A stretch of DNA of 64,000 bases from Bacillus dicomae (GTDB taxonomy: Bacteria; Bacillota; Bacilli; Bacillales; Bacillaceae_G): assembly GCF_006494425.1 (NCBI RefSeq), contig NZ_VHIV01000001.1:1054001-1118000 (forward strand). Direction: 5' to 3'. The position numbers and the translations under genes are program-made. The notes under the pieces are model-generated. The model worked only from the letters and a program-made list of their open reading frames with translations. It was not told the origin of the DNA and did not search any database. This document shows, piece after piece, positions 52,148 through 61,440 of this stretch; position 1 is the stretch's first letter; every line of letters begins with the position of its first letter.

Positions 52148-53797
52148 ATGATTGTGAAAGTAATGAGAAGGTTAGGGGCATGGCTATTACTTGCGTGCGT
52201 GCTTATTATATTCATGCCAAAAAGCGCATCTGCTCATGCATACGTTGTGAAATCAAACCCTACAGAAAATGAAACGTTGAAGAAAGCACCACCTGTTGTG
52301 AAAATTGAATTCGATGAGGACGTACAAATTTCAAGTTTTAATACATTGTACGTGAGAGATACATCAGGTAAAAGGGTCGATTTAAAAGATGCTCATATTG
52401 ATAAAAAAAATAAAAAGTTATTAGAAGCCGGATTAAAAGAGAATCTCAAAAACGGTCTCTACTCTATTCAATGGAAAGTGATTTCAGCTGATGGACATCC
52501 CATTCAAGGAGTTATTCCGTTCCGTATTGGATTAGCGGAAGTAGGAGCGGACGATGTACAAGTAGAAGAGATGGGGTATGCCCCGCAAATTGATATGATT
52601 ATGGAACGTGGAATTTTATATACGAGTTTCTCGCTATTTATAGGAGTACTATTCTTTAATCTTATTATGTATAAAGGGAATGCAGCCTCGGTTCAATCAA
52701 GGAGTAAGAACATAATATGGATTTCCTTATTCGGGATATTTATTAGCTTGTTATTCAACCTACCACTGCAAGCGAAAATAAATGCTGATGTTTCATGGCT
52801 AGAAGCATTCGATCCTTTACTATTAAAAGAAACATTGCAGCTTTCTGTTTTTGGTTATGTATGGATCACTCAAATAGCACTCATTAGTACGCTTATAATT
52901 GTTACGTATTTTGCTGTGAAGCGTGAGAAGTTTTCGTCGTTTAAAGTATGGAGCATTCCAATATTATTGTTTATTGGGTTACTTGTTATGAAAGCATTTA
53001 ATAGTCACGCATTTGGTTTAAAGTTTAAAGAGATTGCTGTTGTAATGGACTTTCTACATTTATTCGCAGCTTCATTATGGATTGGCGGTCTATCATCCAT
53101 TGTACTTCTTTTACGAAAAGAGGATGATAAGTGGAGTATGTATTGGGATATGATTAAGCGTTTTTCACCGTGGGCAACAGGTGCTGTCATCGTGATTTTA
53201 ATAACAGGTCTTTTTAACAGTACATTCTTTATACCAACAATCCACTCGTTATTTGATACGAAGTATGGATTGGCCTTAGTAGTGAAGATACTTTTATTCA
53301 TTTTCATGGGGATATTGGGAATTGTTCATTATGTGAAAGGGAAAATGAGAGCGGAGAAAGGATTAGGCGCTACAGTGAAAGGAGAGTTTATCATTGGAAT
53401 TATCGTTTTCGTAATCGTAGCATTTATGACTAACGTACAAACACCACCGATGCCTCCTACTGGACCTTTTACAGAGAGTAAGCAATTAGATAATGGATAT
53501 GAACTTATGCTAAATGTAAGTCCTAATAAAGTAGGACAAAATACATTCCATATTACTTTAAAGGATGAGAACGGACAACCTGTTACTAATATGGAGCAAA
53601 TTATTTTAACTACGCAATCATTAGATATGAATATGGGCAAAGGTTCATTTAAAGTTTCAGCCGTTTCACCAGGAGAGTATGAAGCGGAAGGGATGTATAT
53701 TAACATGACAGGAAACTGGAATATACAAGTGCACGGATTAACAAAATCTCTTGATAGCTTTGATACAGATTATAAATTTATTGTAGGTGGCAGATAA
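52148..53797 (+). CDS. ycnJ: Copper resistance protein with CopC and CopD domains (YcnJ-like)
   Basis: The 549-residue protein has a signal peptide cut after SASA, leaving His30 as the mature N-terminus, which with later His (DGHPIQG) forms a CopC-type copper site. An eight-helix CopD domain follows (about 150-430), then a soluble YtkA-like tail. B. subtilis YcnJ is a copper importer induced when copper is scarce. The ycnI-like gene follows by 34 bases, as in B. subtilis. GGAAG lies before ATG. The copper repressor gene ycnK is not here. Confidence 0.93.
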   Translation: MIVKVMRRLGAWLLLACVLIIFMPKSASAHAYVVKSNPTENETLKKAPPVVKIEFDEDVQISSFNTLYVRDTSGKRVDLKDAHIDKKNKKLLEAGLKENLKNGLYSIQWKVISADGHPIQGVIPFRIGLAEVGADDVQVEEMGYAPQIDMIMERGILYTSFSLFIGVLFFNLIMYKGNAASVQSRSKNIIWISLFGIFISLLFNLPLQAKINADVSWLEAFDPLLLKETLQLSVFGYVWITQIALISTLIIVTYFAVKREKFSSFKVWSIPILLFIGLLVMKAFNSHAFGLKFKEIAVVMDFLHLFAASLWIGGLSSIVLLLRKEDDKWSMYWDMIKRFSPWATGAVIVILITGLFNSTFFIPTIHSLFDTKYGLALVVKILLFIFMGILGIVHYVKGKMRAEKGLGATVKGEFIIGIIVFVIVAFMTNVQTPPMPPTGPFTESKQLDNGYELMLNVSPNKVGQNTFHITLKDENGQPVTNMEQIILTTQSLDMNMGKGSFKVSAVSPGEYEAEGMYINMTGNWNIQVHGLTKSLDSFDTDYKFIVGGR

Positions 53798-53831
53798 AGA
53801 GCCGTTTTAGATGAAAAGGAGTAAATAGAAA

Positions 53832-54452
53832 ATGAAACGTATAAAAAAATTAGGAACAACAATGCTCGCAACAATAATTGCAATGGGGATTTTTTCGTTA
53901 CCGGTTAGTGCTCATGTGACGGTACAACCAGCAACTTCTGATGTAAACTCTTGGGAGACGTATACGATAAAGGTGCCAGTTGAAAAGAATATAGCAACGA
54001 CAAAGGTTACACTGAAAATCCCGTCTGGAGTGGAATTCCAACAATATGAACCAGTGCCAGGATGGAAAGTGCAAGTGCAAAAAGATACAGCTGGAAAAGT
54101 TAAAACTGTAATATGGGAAGCGACAGGAGAAGGGATTTTACCTGGCCAATTCCAGCGATTCACTTTCGTCGCTAAAAATCCAGATAAAGAACAAAAAATA
54201 GCTTGGGATGCATATCAACAATATAAAGACGGAGAAATTGTTGAATGGACAGGCGATAAAAAAGCTGAAAAACCGCATTCACTTACTACAATTGCAAAAG
54301 GTACTTCATTAACAGGAGAACATGGTGAAGTGTCTAGTGTAGAAAAGAATGAAGGCACTAGTAATATGCAAGTAATAGCGATTGTTTTATCTATTTTGGC
54401 GATTGTATCGTCGGTAGGTACGTGTGTTTTTGTCGTACGTCGTAAAAGATAA
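53832..54452 (+). CDS. ycnI: YcnI-like copper-binding protein (DUF1775)
   Basis: The 206-residue protein has a signal peptide ending SAHV, so His28 starts the mature chain; the HVTV...PATSDVNSWE pattern with a conserved Trp in the W..Y.IKVPVE motif is that of DUF1775, which binds Cu(II) at that histidine. A C-terminal helix (VIAIVLSILAIVSSVGTCVFV) and basic end anchor it in the membrane. AAAGGAG precedes ATG. It probably works with the YcnJ-like protein encoded just upstream. Confidence 0.93.
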   Translation: MKRIKKLGTTMLATIIAMGIFSLPVSAHVTVQPATSDVNSWETYTIKVPVEKNIATTKVTLKIPSGVEFQQYEPVPGWKVQVQKDTAGKVKTVIWEATGEGILPGQFQRFTFVAKNPDKEQKIAWDAYQQYKDGEIVEWTGDKKAEKPHSLTTIAKGTSLTGEHGEVSSVEKNEGTSNMQVIAIVLSILAIVSSVGTCVFVVRRKR

Positions 54453-54461
54453 GTAAGGTTG

Positions 54462-54494
54462 AAAGGTCTCATCGTAAATAATGAGACCTTTTTT
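54462..54494 (+). terminator. Terminator of the ycnJ-ycnI unit
   Basis: AAAGGTCTCAT pairs with ATGAGACCTTT around CGTAAATA, followed by TTT. Confidence 0.88.
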
Positions 54495-54575
54495 ATTAGG
54501 TTTATGGATTAGTAAGAATGAGTATAGTGGCATTATTACAGCCATTATATAATGAAATTCATTAATGTGTGCAAT

Positions 54576-55352
54576 TTAATTGACGATTATTAATTCTTCC
54601 GGCAGGATACCATGTTCGAGCCAATTTTCAATTAAATTATTAAATAGAATGGGATTTGCTAAAGAGATCCCATGACCAATTTCAGGAACGATAATACCTG
54701 TGCAGTTCGTATTATTTGCAAGGATTTCAGTCATTGAGTCTTTCATAATTCTTTTTTCTTTATCTCCAACAGTTACTAATATATTAGTATTAGCATCTTT
54801 GAAACCTTTTGGTATTGTAAACGACATATTTTCTTGTAATATCCTTACAAATGTATTTTTATTTATTTGACAACTGTCATGATAATAGTTATCAAATTGT
54901 GTTTCATCTATATACATTGATTTTGCTTGTATTTTGGAAAATGTCTTACTCTTTACTAGATAGTAGGTTAAGCTAAGAGAGCTTATTAATGTTTTAGCGA
55001 AAGGAATTGGTTTAACTAATGCGCTATTTATCATAGCATATTGAATTAAGTTTGGTCTCATGCTGAGCATAGCAATTAATACTTGAGCGCCTAATGAAAA
55101 CCTAATTACTATAACAGTTTTGCCTTGTCCTTTTTCTTCAATTAGTTCTATGATTTTTTCAGCACTAAAGTTTATTGAGAAATGCTCTTTACTTCTGTTT
55201 TTTCCTTGCTCAGGTAAATCAGGAACAAGGCAGTGAAAATTAGTGAAATGTTTAATTTGTTTGTCCCACATCCATCCACCGACTCCGCCCCCATGAATAA
55301 AAACCATAAGTGGGGAGCTTAAATCTCCAAATTCTTTATACTTTAAAGCCAT
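54576..55352 (-). CDS. Alpha/beta hydrolase with an altered nucleophile elbow
   Basis: The 258-residue protein has the oxyanion region IHGGGVGGWMWD, the elbow IRFSLGAQ with the presumed nucleophile Ser (about residue 97), the acid in TVGDKEKR and the His in EIGHGIS. The usual Gly two before Ser is Arg here, which departs from GXSXG and may reduce activity. GGGGGC precedes ATG. Substrate unknown. Confidence 0.82.
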   Translation of the reverse strand: MALKYKEFGDLSSPLMVFIHGGGVGGWMWDKQIKHFTNFHCLVPDLPEQGKNRSKEHFSINFSAEKIIELIEEKGQGKTVIVIRFSLGAQVLIAMLSMRPNLIQYAMINSALVKPIPFAKTLISSLSLTYYLVKSKTFSKIQAKSMYIDETQFDNYYHDSCQINKNTFVRILQENMSFTIPKGFKDANTNILVTVGDKEKRIMKDSMTEILANNTNCTGIIVPEIGHGISLANPILFNNLIENWLEHGILPEELIIVN

Positions 55353-55440
55353 ATAAATGCCCCCTTATGATTAGAATTGTTAGTTCATCCATGTGAAGTA
55401 GAGGTAATATTCTTACTACTTAAATATCATCATACAATAA

Positions 55441-55471
55441 AAAAGAGCCTACAAACAGTAGGCTCTTTTCC
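55441..55471 (-). terminator. Terminator of the DMT transporter gene
   Basis: AAAAGAGCCTAC pairs with GTAGGCTCTTTT around AAACA; on the minus strand it ends the DMT transporter gene. Confidence 0.85.
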
Positions 55472-55475
55472 ATAT

Positions 55476-56381
55476 TTATTTCACTTCAACCCGCTGCCCT
55501 ACAGCAAGTGTTTTCGGCTTTATATTTACAAAACAAATACTCACAACAATAAATAATAGTCCGATGAATAAACTAATTGTAATGGCCTCATGTAAGAAAA
55601 TTGAACTTACAATAATCGCAATTAGAGGAATAAGGAATGTATAAGCGCCAACTTTACTTGCTTCACCAGCTCCAACAAGTGTGAAGTAAGCAAGCCACCC
55701 CATTGCAATAACAAAGAATGAAATAAAGAGAAGTACGCTAACAAATGGTATGCTCCAAGCGATACTAGACCAGCTTTCAAACTCTGATCCAAATCCAATT
55801 AAGCAAAATCCACCAATAATAAGCTGCAGTGTTACCATCCAAATAGCATTCACGCGGTGTCCAGTTTTCTTAATAAATACAGTGCCGAGTGCCCAGCCAA
55901 TAGCACATCCTAATGCGAGTAGGGTTCCGATAATAGAAATATGCCCAGTTAAACTACTAGAGCTAATAACACCTACGCCAATAAATCCAAGAACAAGCCC
56001 GAAAATTTTTAAACCGTACATTGATTCTTCAAGCCATATCCATGAGAAAATACCAAGTAAAACGGGTTGTAGAAATACGATAGCGGAAAATAGACCAGCA
56101 GGCATATATTGAAGACCAACAGTTTGTAACCCGTAAAATATAATAATGTTAAGTAAAGAAGAAATAACGTATAAATGCCAAGTTTCTTTTAAATGTAATT
56201 CTTTATATTTTGGTAGAGCGAAAAGTAATAAAATGAATCCTCCAATTAAAGTTCGAATGCCTGCAAATAAAACGGGTGGTGTATAATGCAGGGCAAACTT
56301 AGATAAAGGCCAATTGATTCCCCACATAAAAACGAGAAAGGTAAGGATTACGGCCGTCTTAGTTCGAGAAAGCTGTGTCAC
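55476..56381 (-). CDS. EamA/DMT-family transporter
   Basis: The 301-residue protein has ten membrane helices in two EamA repeats (about 10-140 and 150-290), with WGINWPLSKFAL at the start and [21 protein letters not shown] in repeat 2. Members export metabolites such as amino acids. It is transcribed away from a LysR regulator gene; such pairs are usually coregulated. GGAGG precedes ATG. Confidence 0.9.
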   Translation of the reverse strand: MTQLSRTKTAVILTFLVFMWGINWPLSKFALHYTPPVLFAGIRTLIGGFILLLFALPKYKELHLKETWHLYVISSLLNIIIFYGLQTVGLQYMPAGLFSAIVFLQPVLLGIFSWIWLEESMYGLKIFGLVLGFIGVGVISSSSLTGHISIIGTLLALGCAIGWALGTVFIKKTGHRVNAIWMVTLQLIIGGFCLIGFGSEFESWSSIAWSIPFVSVLLFISFFVIAMGWLAYFTLVGAGEASKVGAYTFLIPLIAIIVSSIFLHEAITISLFIGLLFIVVSICFVNIKPKTLAVGQRVEVK

Positions 56382-56478
56382 TGTAAGACCTCCTTGTTGT
56401 TATTCATTTCACTATGATATGATATCGACTGTAATAAATAAAATGAATCTTTTTTATGAGGAGTATAAGTGATTAGTT

Positions 56479-57348
56479 ATGACCATTACACAACTTCAAG
56501 TATTAATAAAAACTGTTGAGTTAGGTAGTTTTACGAAGGCTGCCAGGGTGTTAAATATGACGCAGCCAGCTGTAAGTCATGCGATTTCAAGTATTGAGTC
56601 AGAGTTAGGAGTTACAATTCTTATACGAGATAAACGAAAAGGGCTACTCGTTACGGATGTAGGAAACAGAATTCTTGTACATATTAGAGAAATTTTAAAC
56701 AGTGTAGAGAAGATTGAACAAGAAGTTGCAATGGAGAAAGGGCACGAAGTTGGGACGATTCGAATTGGGAGTTTTCCGAGTGCTTCTGCACATTTCTTAC
56801 CGAAAATGATAAACCATTTTAAGGAGAAGTATCCGAACTTAGAAGTCGTTCTTTGTGAAGGAACGATTAAAGAAGTTGAAGATTGGTTAGTCTCGAGGGT
56901 TGTTGATATAGGGATTGTTATTTTACCTAATAAAGAGATGGAGATTGTTCCATTAACGAAGGGGAAAATGGTTGTTATTTTAAGAGAGGATCATCCTCTT
57001 TGCAAGAAGGACGCTATTACAATTCGTGATTTGGAGAATGAACCGATCATATTATGTAAGGGCGGATACGAACCACCCATTATCGATATGTTTAAACAAG
57101 CAAACGTACCACTTCGAGCTGAGTATGTAATTTCGACAGTTACGACAGCTTTAAATATGATTCAAGAAGGGTTAGGCATTGCAATATTAGCTGAATTATC
57201 TTTAACGAATTTACCAAAAAATGTGCAAACGAGAGAATTAGAACCGCAAGTATGGAGAGAAATTGCTTTAGCTGTACCTTCATTAAAGGATTCTTCAATC
57301 GCTGTGCAGCTATTTATTGAAGAATTTCAAGCGCTATTTGCAGAATGA
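56479..57348 (+). CDS. LysR-family transcriptional regulator
   Basis: The 289-residue protein has an N-terminal winged helix (LGSFTKAARVLNMTQPAVSHAISSIESELGV) and a periplasmic-binding-like effector domain (about 90-289). It probably controls the divergent DMT transporter gene; the 97-base gap contains AT-rich sequence with no clear T-N11-A box that I could settle on. GAGGAG lies 20 bases from the start, so the ribosome site is weak. Confidence 0.9.
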   Translation: MTITQLQVLIKTVELGSFTKAARVLNMTQPAVSHAISSIESELGVTILIRDKRKGLLVTDVGNRILVHIREILNSVEKIEQEVAMEKGHEVGTIRIGSFPSASAHFLPKMINHFKEKYPNLEVVLCEGTIKEVEDWLVSRVVDIGIVILPNKEMEIVPLTKGKMVVILREDHPLCKKDAITIRDLENEPIILCKGGYEPPIIDMFKQANVPLRAEYVISTVTTALNMIQEGLGIAILAELSLTNLPKNVQTRELEPQVWREIALAVPSLKDSSIAVQLFIEEFQALFAE

Positions 57349-57349
57349 A

Positions 57350-57387
57350 AAGAGGTGTCTCATATATTATAATGGGACACTTTTTAA
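57350..57387 (+). terminator. Terminator of the LysR gene
   Basis: AGGTGTCTCAT pairs with ATGGGACACTT (one G-T pair) around an AT loop, followed by TTTTT. Confidence 0.8.
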
Positions 57388-57415
57388 TTTACTTATAAAA
57401 AATCTGTGAAAAGGA

Positions 57416-57453
57416 TTGACTTATTTTTTAGTTGTAACTATAATGATTACAAC
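57416..57453 (+). promoter_or_regulatory. Rrf2 gene promoter with overlapping operator
   Basis: TTGACT (57416-57421) and TATAAT (57439-57444) are spaced by exactly 17 bases. The -10 lies inside the palindrome TGTAACTATAATGATTACA (57433-57451), extended to GTTGTAA-N9-TTACAAC. Repressor bound here would block the promoter, which fits autoregulation. Confidence 0.8.
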
Positions 57454-57468
57454 GAGGTGGTGATTACG

Positions 57469-57900
57469 ATGAAAATTAGTAGCCGCTTTTCCATAGCTGT
57501 TCATATTTTATCTATTTTGAAAAACAATCCATCTTCACTTTGTACTTCAGACTATATGGCTGAAAGTGTCAATACAAATCCAGTAGTCATTCGTAAAATC
57601 ATGTCGTACTTGAAACAAGCTGGCTTTGTTTACGTAAATCGTGGGCCGGGTGGCGCAGGGTTACTAAAGGATTTACATGAAATTACATTGTTAGATGTGT
57701 ATCATGCAGTGAATGTAGTGGAAGAGGATAAATTATTTCACATTCACGAGCAACCAAATCCAGATTGTCCAATTGGAGCAAATATTCAAGCGGTATTAGA
57801 AGTTATATTAATACAAGCGCAATCTACGATGGAAGAAGTTTTGAGAAATATTACGATGGGGCAGCTGTTTGAAACTTTGCAAGAAAAAATGAATGCTTAA
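57469..57900 (+). CDS. Rrf2-family transcriptional regulator
   Basis: The 143-residue protein has the Rrf2 winged helix (SSRFSIAVHILSIL, YMAESVNTNPVVIRKIMSYLKQAGFV) and the wing GPGGAGLLKDLHEITLLDVY. A single Cys in the C-terminal half (NPDCPIGAN) means no full iron-sulfur cluster set; a thiol-sensing role is possible. ATG 57469 has GAGGTGGTGA upstream. The operator in its promoter recurs before the next gene. Confidence 0.92.
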   Translation: MKISSRFSIAVHILSILKNNPSSLCTSDYMAESVNTNPVVIRKIMSYLKQAGFVYVNRGPGGAGLLKDLHEITLLDVYHAVNVVEEDKLFHIHEQPNPDCPIGANIQAVLEVILIQAQSTMEEVLRNITMGQLFETLQEKMNA

Positions 57901-57927
57901 ATCATATTTATATTTTTTTAACATTAA

Positions 57928-57946
57928 TGTAACTTATACGGTTACA
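57928..57946 (+). promoter_or_regulatory. Second Rrf2-type operator, before the DsbA-family gene
   Basis: TGTAACTTATACGGTTACA matches the 19-bp palindrome at 57433 in both arms and spacing. It is 26 bases before the DsbA-family start codon, so the Rrf2 protein very likely controls that gene too. Confidence 0.7.
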
Positions 57947-57971
57947 ACTATAAAGGTAAGGTGTAAAAGTT

Positions 57972-58622
57972 ATGACTGTAAAAATGAAAGTATACTCAGA
58001 TTTTATATGTCCATTTTGTTTTTTAGCAAAAGGTCCATTAGATGAAGTAGCGAAAGAAAAAGATGTAGAAATTGAATGGATGCCATTTGAATTACGTCCA
58101 AGTCCATATTCAAAAATTGATCCATGGAATGAACCAGAAAAATTAGGTTCATGGGACGCTTTCATTCTTCCAACTGCGAAGAAGTTAGGAATTGATATGC
58201 GCTTGCCACGTGTTTCACCACATCCATATACACATTTAGCTTTCGAAGGATGTCAATTTGCGAAAGAACGTGGACTAGGTAATGAGTATCATCACCGCGT
58301 ATTCACAGCATTTTTCCAAGAAGAGCAAAACATTGAAGATATTGATGTGTTAACAAAGTTAGCGGCAGAAGTAGGACTTCCTGAAGCCGAATTTAAAGAT
58401 GCTTTAGTAACTCGTAAATATAAAGAAAAGCATCAAGAAGCAATTCAGCACGCATATGATGAAGCGAATATTATGGCTGTTCCAACTGTCATGATTGGAG
58501 ATGAAGTCATTCAAGGTCTTGCTAGTAAAGAAACACTACAAAGAGTCATTGATAAAGAAATTGAAAAAGAAAAAACAAATTCATTTGAAGGTATGCAATG
58601 TAATACAGATGGATACTGCTAA
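57972..58622 (+). CDS. DsbA-family (FrnE-like) thiol oxidoreductase
   Basis: The 216-residue cytosolic protein has a thioredoxin fold with CPFC (Cys13-Cys16) and a helical insert, and the cis-Pro region MAVPTVMIGD near 170. FrnE-like proteins act on disulfides in stress. It lacks a signal peptide. AAGGTAAGG precedes ATG. An extra pair of Cys lies at the C-terminus (MQCNTDGYC). The nitroreductase gene follows by 57 bases. Confidence 0.9.
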   Translation: MTVKMKVYSDFICPFCFLAKGPLDEVAKEKDVEIEWMPFELRPSPYSKIDPWNEPEKLGSWDAFILPTAKKLGIDMRLPRVSPHPYTHLAFEGCQFAKERGLGNEYHHRVFTAFFQEEQNIEDIDVLTKLAAEVGLPEAEFKDALVTRKYKEKHQEAIQHAYDEANIMAVPTVMIGDEVIQGLASKETLQRVIDKEIEKEKTNSFEGMQCNTDGYC

Positions 58623-58679
58623 TTCGCTTGTTATGAAATAACAAAATAAATTAAAAAACAAATATTTGGAGGAATTAAA

Positions 58680-59282
58680 ATGTCAGCAACTACAACAAAC
58701 TTAAAAGAAGCAATCCTGAACCGTCGTTCTATTCGTAAAGTAACAAAAAACGATGCAATTACGAAAGAAAGAATTGAAGAAGTTTTAAAAACAGCTTTAC
58801 ACGCACCAACATCTTTCAATATGCAAAGTGGCCGTATGGTCGTATTAATGGATGGAGAGCATGAAAAGTTTTGGGATATTGTTAAAGAAACACTAAGAGC
58901 CCGCGTACCAGCAGAAAACTTTGAAGCGACTGTAGAAAGACTAAAAGGCTTCCATGCAGGTGTAGGGACTGTACTATTCTTTGAAGATCAAGCAACTGTA
59001 GAAAAAATGCAAGAAAATGCACCATTATATAAAGAGCAGTTCCCATTCTGGTCTCATCAAGGAAATGCAATGTTACAACATACTGTATGGATGTTATTAT
59101 CGGCTGAAGGAATTGGTGCATCATTACAACATTACAATCCAATCGTAGATGCTGAAGTGAAAGAAACTTGGAGCATTCCAGCAGAGTGGAGCTTAGTAGG
59201 ACAAATGCCATTTGGTGAACCAAACGAACAACCAGCAGAAAGAACGTTCTTGCCTACTGAAGATGTAGTGAAATTTTATTAA
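58680..59282 (+). CDS. Nitroreductase-family flavoprotein
   Basis: The 200-residue protein has the FMN-binding NRRSIRKV motif near the start and SFNMQSGRMVVL. Such enzymes reduce nitro compounds or quinones with NAD(P)H. It follows the FrnE-like gene and is likely cotranscribed, giving an oxidative or electrophile-stress unit under the Rrf2 repressor. GGAGG lies before ATG. Confidence 0.9.
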   Translation: MSATTTNLKEAILNRRSIRKVTKNDAITKERIEEVLKTALHAPTSFNMQSGRMVVLMDGEHEKFWDIVKETLRARVPAENFEATVERLKGFHAGVGTVLFFEDQATVEKMQENAPLYKEQFPFWSHQGNAMLQHTVWMLLSAEGIGASLQHYNPIVDAEVKETWSIPAEWSLVGQMPFGEPNEQPAERTFLPTEDVVKFY

Positions 59283-59301
59283 GAAATACAATATGTAACG
59301 A

Positions 59302-59337
59302 GAAGGAAGCTGTGCTTAAAAACAGCTTCCTTTTTTG
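59302..59337 (+). terminator. Terminator of the DsbA/nitroreductase unit
   Basis: GGAAGCTGT pairs with ACAGCTTCC around GCTTAAAA, followed by TTTTTT. Confidence 0.88.
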
Positions 59338-59408
59338 TAGTGGTGTTAATTTATGCGTATTTAGGGAAGAAATATAAGAAATAATCCGTTGAGAAGGGAA
59401 TTAGGAAA

Positions 59409-59540
59409 ATGAATGATGAGAAAAAATATACAGTGGTAGGTACTGATGTTGAGGAAGTAAAGCGTTTAAATAAAAATTCAGGGTTAACGTATAATCAAGT
59501 GAAAGAAATGTTAGCAAAGCAAATGCAAAAAAAGAAGTAA
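59409..59540 (+). CDS. Conserved-looking 43-residue protein
   Basis: This short gene reads MNDEKKYTVVGTDVEEVKRL and ends QMQKKK. TTAGGAAA precedes ATG and a terminator lies 45 bases after the stop, so a complete small transcription unit is visible. The pattern NSGLTYNQVKEML resembles small gamma-type or Spo-type spore proteins only weakly; no family is claimed. Confidence 0.65.
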   Translation: MNDEKKYTVVGTDVEEVKRLNKNSGLTYNQVKEMLAKQMQKKK

Positions 59541-59583
59541 TTAGATTGAAATCTTTCATTTTTTCATTTAGCATTTTGATTGG

Positions 59584-59615
59584 AGAGAGTTAAGTAAAAG
59601 GTAACTCTCTTTTTC
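59584..59615 (+). terminator. Terminator after the 43-residue gene
   Basis: AGAGAGTTA pairs with TAACTCTCT around AGTAAAAGG, followed by TTTTT. Confidence 0.85.
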
Positions 59616-59651
59616 GTATAGCTAAGCATCTTATAGAGCGGAGGAAGCAAC

Positions 59652-61262
59652 ATGAAGAAATGGGTGAAGGTAACGCTGTCTATCGCTGGAGGTATAGTCT
59701 TAGTAGCATGTGCCGGAGGATATTACTTGTATAAAAATTATTTTCCAAAGGAACCTGAGCGTATCGTATATGATAAAGATAGAGTGCTAAAACCGATACA
59801 TAACCAGTTGAAAGGAATTAACATAGAAAATGTAAAGATAAAAGAAAAAGAAGTTGTAAATGCAACTGTAGATGAGCTTCAAAAAATGATTGATGATGGA
59901 AAATTATCATATGAAGAATTAACGAGTATTTATCTTTTTAGAATACGAGAACATGATCAAAATGGAATATCATTAAATGCTGTTACAGAGATAAATCCTA
60001 ATGCGATGGAAGAAGCAAGAAAGTTAGATAAAGCGAGGACTTTCAATAAGAAATCGAATTCATACGGCATGCCAGTCATCGTAAAAGATAATGTACAAAC
60101 GGAAAAGGTGATGCCGACAAGTGCGGGAACTTATGTGTTAAAAGATTGGATTGCAGATGAAGATGCGACGATTGTGAAGAAGCTGAAAGAAGAAGGTGCT
60201 TTTGTTTTAGGAAAAGCGAATATGTCTGAGTGGGCAAATTATTTATCCTTTACAATGCCTAGCGGATATAGCGGGAAAAAAGGACAAAATTTGAATCCAT
60301 ATGGCCCAATTACGTTTGATACATCGGGTTCTAGTTCTGGATCTGCTACAGTAGTTGCTGCAGATTTTGCCCCACTTGCAATCGGAACGGAAACGACTGG
60401 ATCGATTGTAGCACCAGCGACGCAGCAATCAGTAGTTGGATTGCGTCCATCACTAGGTATGGTGAGTAGGTCAGGCATTATTCCGTTAGCTGAAACGCTT
60501 GATACAGCAGGACCGATGGCAAGAACAGTAAGGGATGCGGCGACGTTATTTAACGTGATGGTAAGTTATGATGAAAAAGATGCTATGACAGAAAAAATGA
60601 AAGATAAAGAAAGAATTGATTATACGAAGGATTTATCAATAGACGGATTAAAAGGGAAAAAGATAGGGCTTCTTTTTTCTGTAGACCAAGAAGATGAAAA
60701 TAGAAAAGAAGTAGCAAAAAAGATTAGAAAAGACCTTCAGAACGCAGGTGCGATATTGACTGATAATATTCAGTTAAACGATGGGGGTGTAGATAATCTG
60801 CAAACATTAGAATATGAGTTCAAACATAATGTGAACGATTATCTTTCACAGCACAAAAATGTACCAGTAAAATCTTTAGAAGAGATTATAGCGTTTAATA
60901 AAAAGGATAGTAATAGACGAATAAAATATGGACAAACATTAATTGAGGGGTCTGAAAAATCTGCTATAACGAAAGATGAGTTTGAAAAAGTAGTGCAAAC
61001 GAGTCAAGAAAATGCAAGAAAAGAGCTGGATAGATATTTAGTAGAAAAAAGTTTGGATGCTTTAGTTATGATTAACAACGATGAGGTTCTTCTATCAGCT
61101 GTAGCTGGCTATCCAGAATTAGCAGTGCCAGCAGGATATGATAAAAATGGAGAGCCAGTAGGTGCAGTATTTGTTGGGAAGCAATTCGGAGAGAAGGAAC
61201 TGTTTAATATTGGATATGCGTATGAACAGCAGTCTAAAAATAGAAAACCACCTAAACTGTAA
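59652..61262 (+). CDS. Membrane-attached amidase-signature protein
   Basis: The 536-residue protein starts with one hydrophobic segment ending LVACAGG, which could be a lipobox (Cys20) or a signal anchor. The amidase-signature domain has the Ser-cisSer-Lys triad: Lys145 (VKDN), Ser228 (GSSSG) and Ser251 (GSIVAPA). It hydrolyses amides; the substrate is unknown. Length exceeds cytosolic GatA because of the leader. GGAGG precedes ATG. Confidence 0.88.
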   Translation: MKKWVKVTLSIAGGIVLVACAGGYYLYKNYFPKEPERIVYDKDRVLKPIHNQLKGINIENVKIKEKEVVNATVDELQKMIDDGKLSYEELTSIYLFRIREHDQNGISLNAVTEINPNAMEEARKLDKARTFNKKSNSYGMPVIVKDNVQTEKVMPTSAGTYVLKDWIADEDATIVKKLKEEGAFVLGKANMSEWANYLSFTMPSGYSGKKGQNLNPYGPITFDTSGSSSGSATVVAADFAPLAIGTETTGSIVAPATQQSVVGLRPSLGMVSRSGIIPLAETLDTAGPMARTVRDAATLFNVMVSYDEKDAMTEKMKDKERIDYTKDLSIDGLKGKKIGLLFSVDQEDENRKEVAKKIRKDLQNAGAILTDNIQLNDGGVDNLQTLEYEFKHNVNDYLSQHKNVPVKSLEEIIAFNKKDSNRRIKYGQTLIEGSEKSAITKDEFEKVVQTSQENARKELDRYLVEKSLDALVMINNDEVLLSAVAGYPELAVPAGYDKNGEPVGAVFVGKQFGEKELFNIGYAYEQQSKNRKPPKL

Positions 61263-61440
61263 AAGGTTAAAGGAAAAAAAGAGCTCAACTGAAGTAAGTA
61301 GGTGGGCTAATATAAATAGAATCTAACAATATAAAAAGAAAAAAAGGATTCTTCCTAATTAGTAAGAAAGATTGTCTATAGAAGTTCATAAAATGTAATA
61401 TATTCAATTTCCATCCATTGAAGGGGGAGGTTAAATCTTA

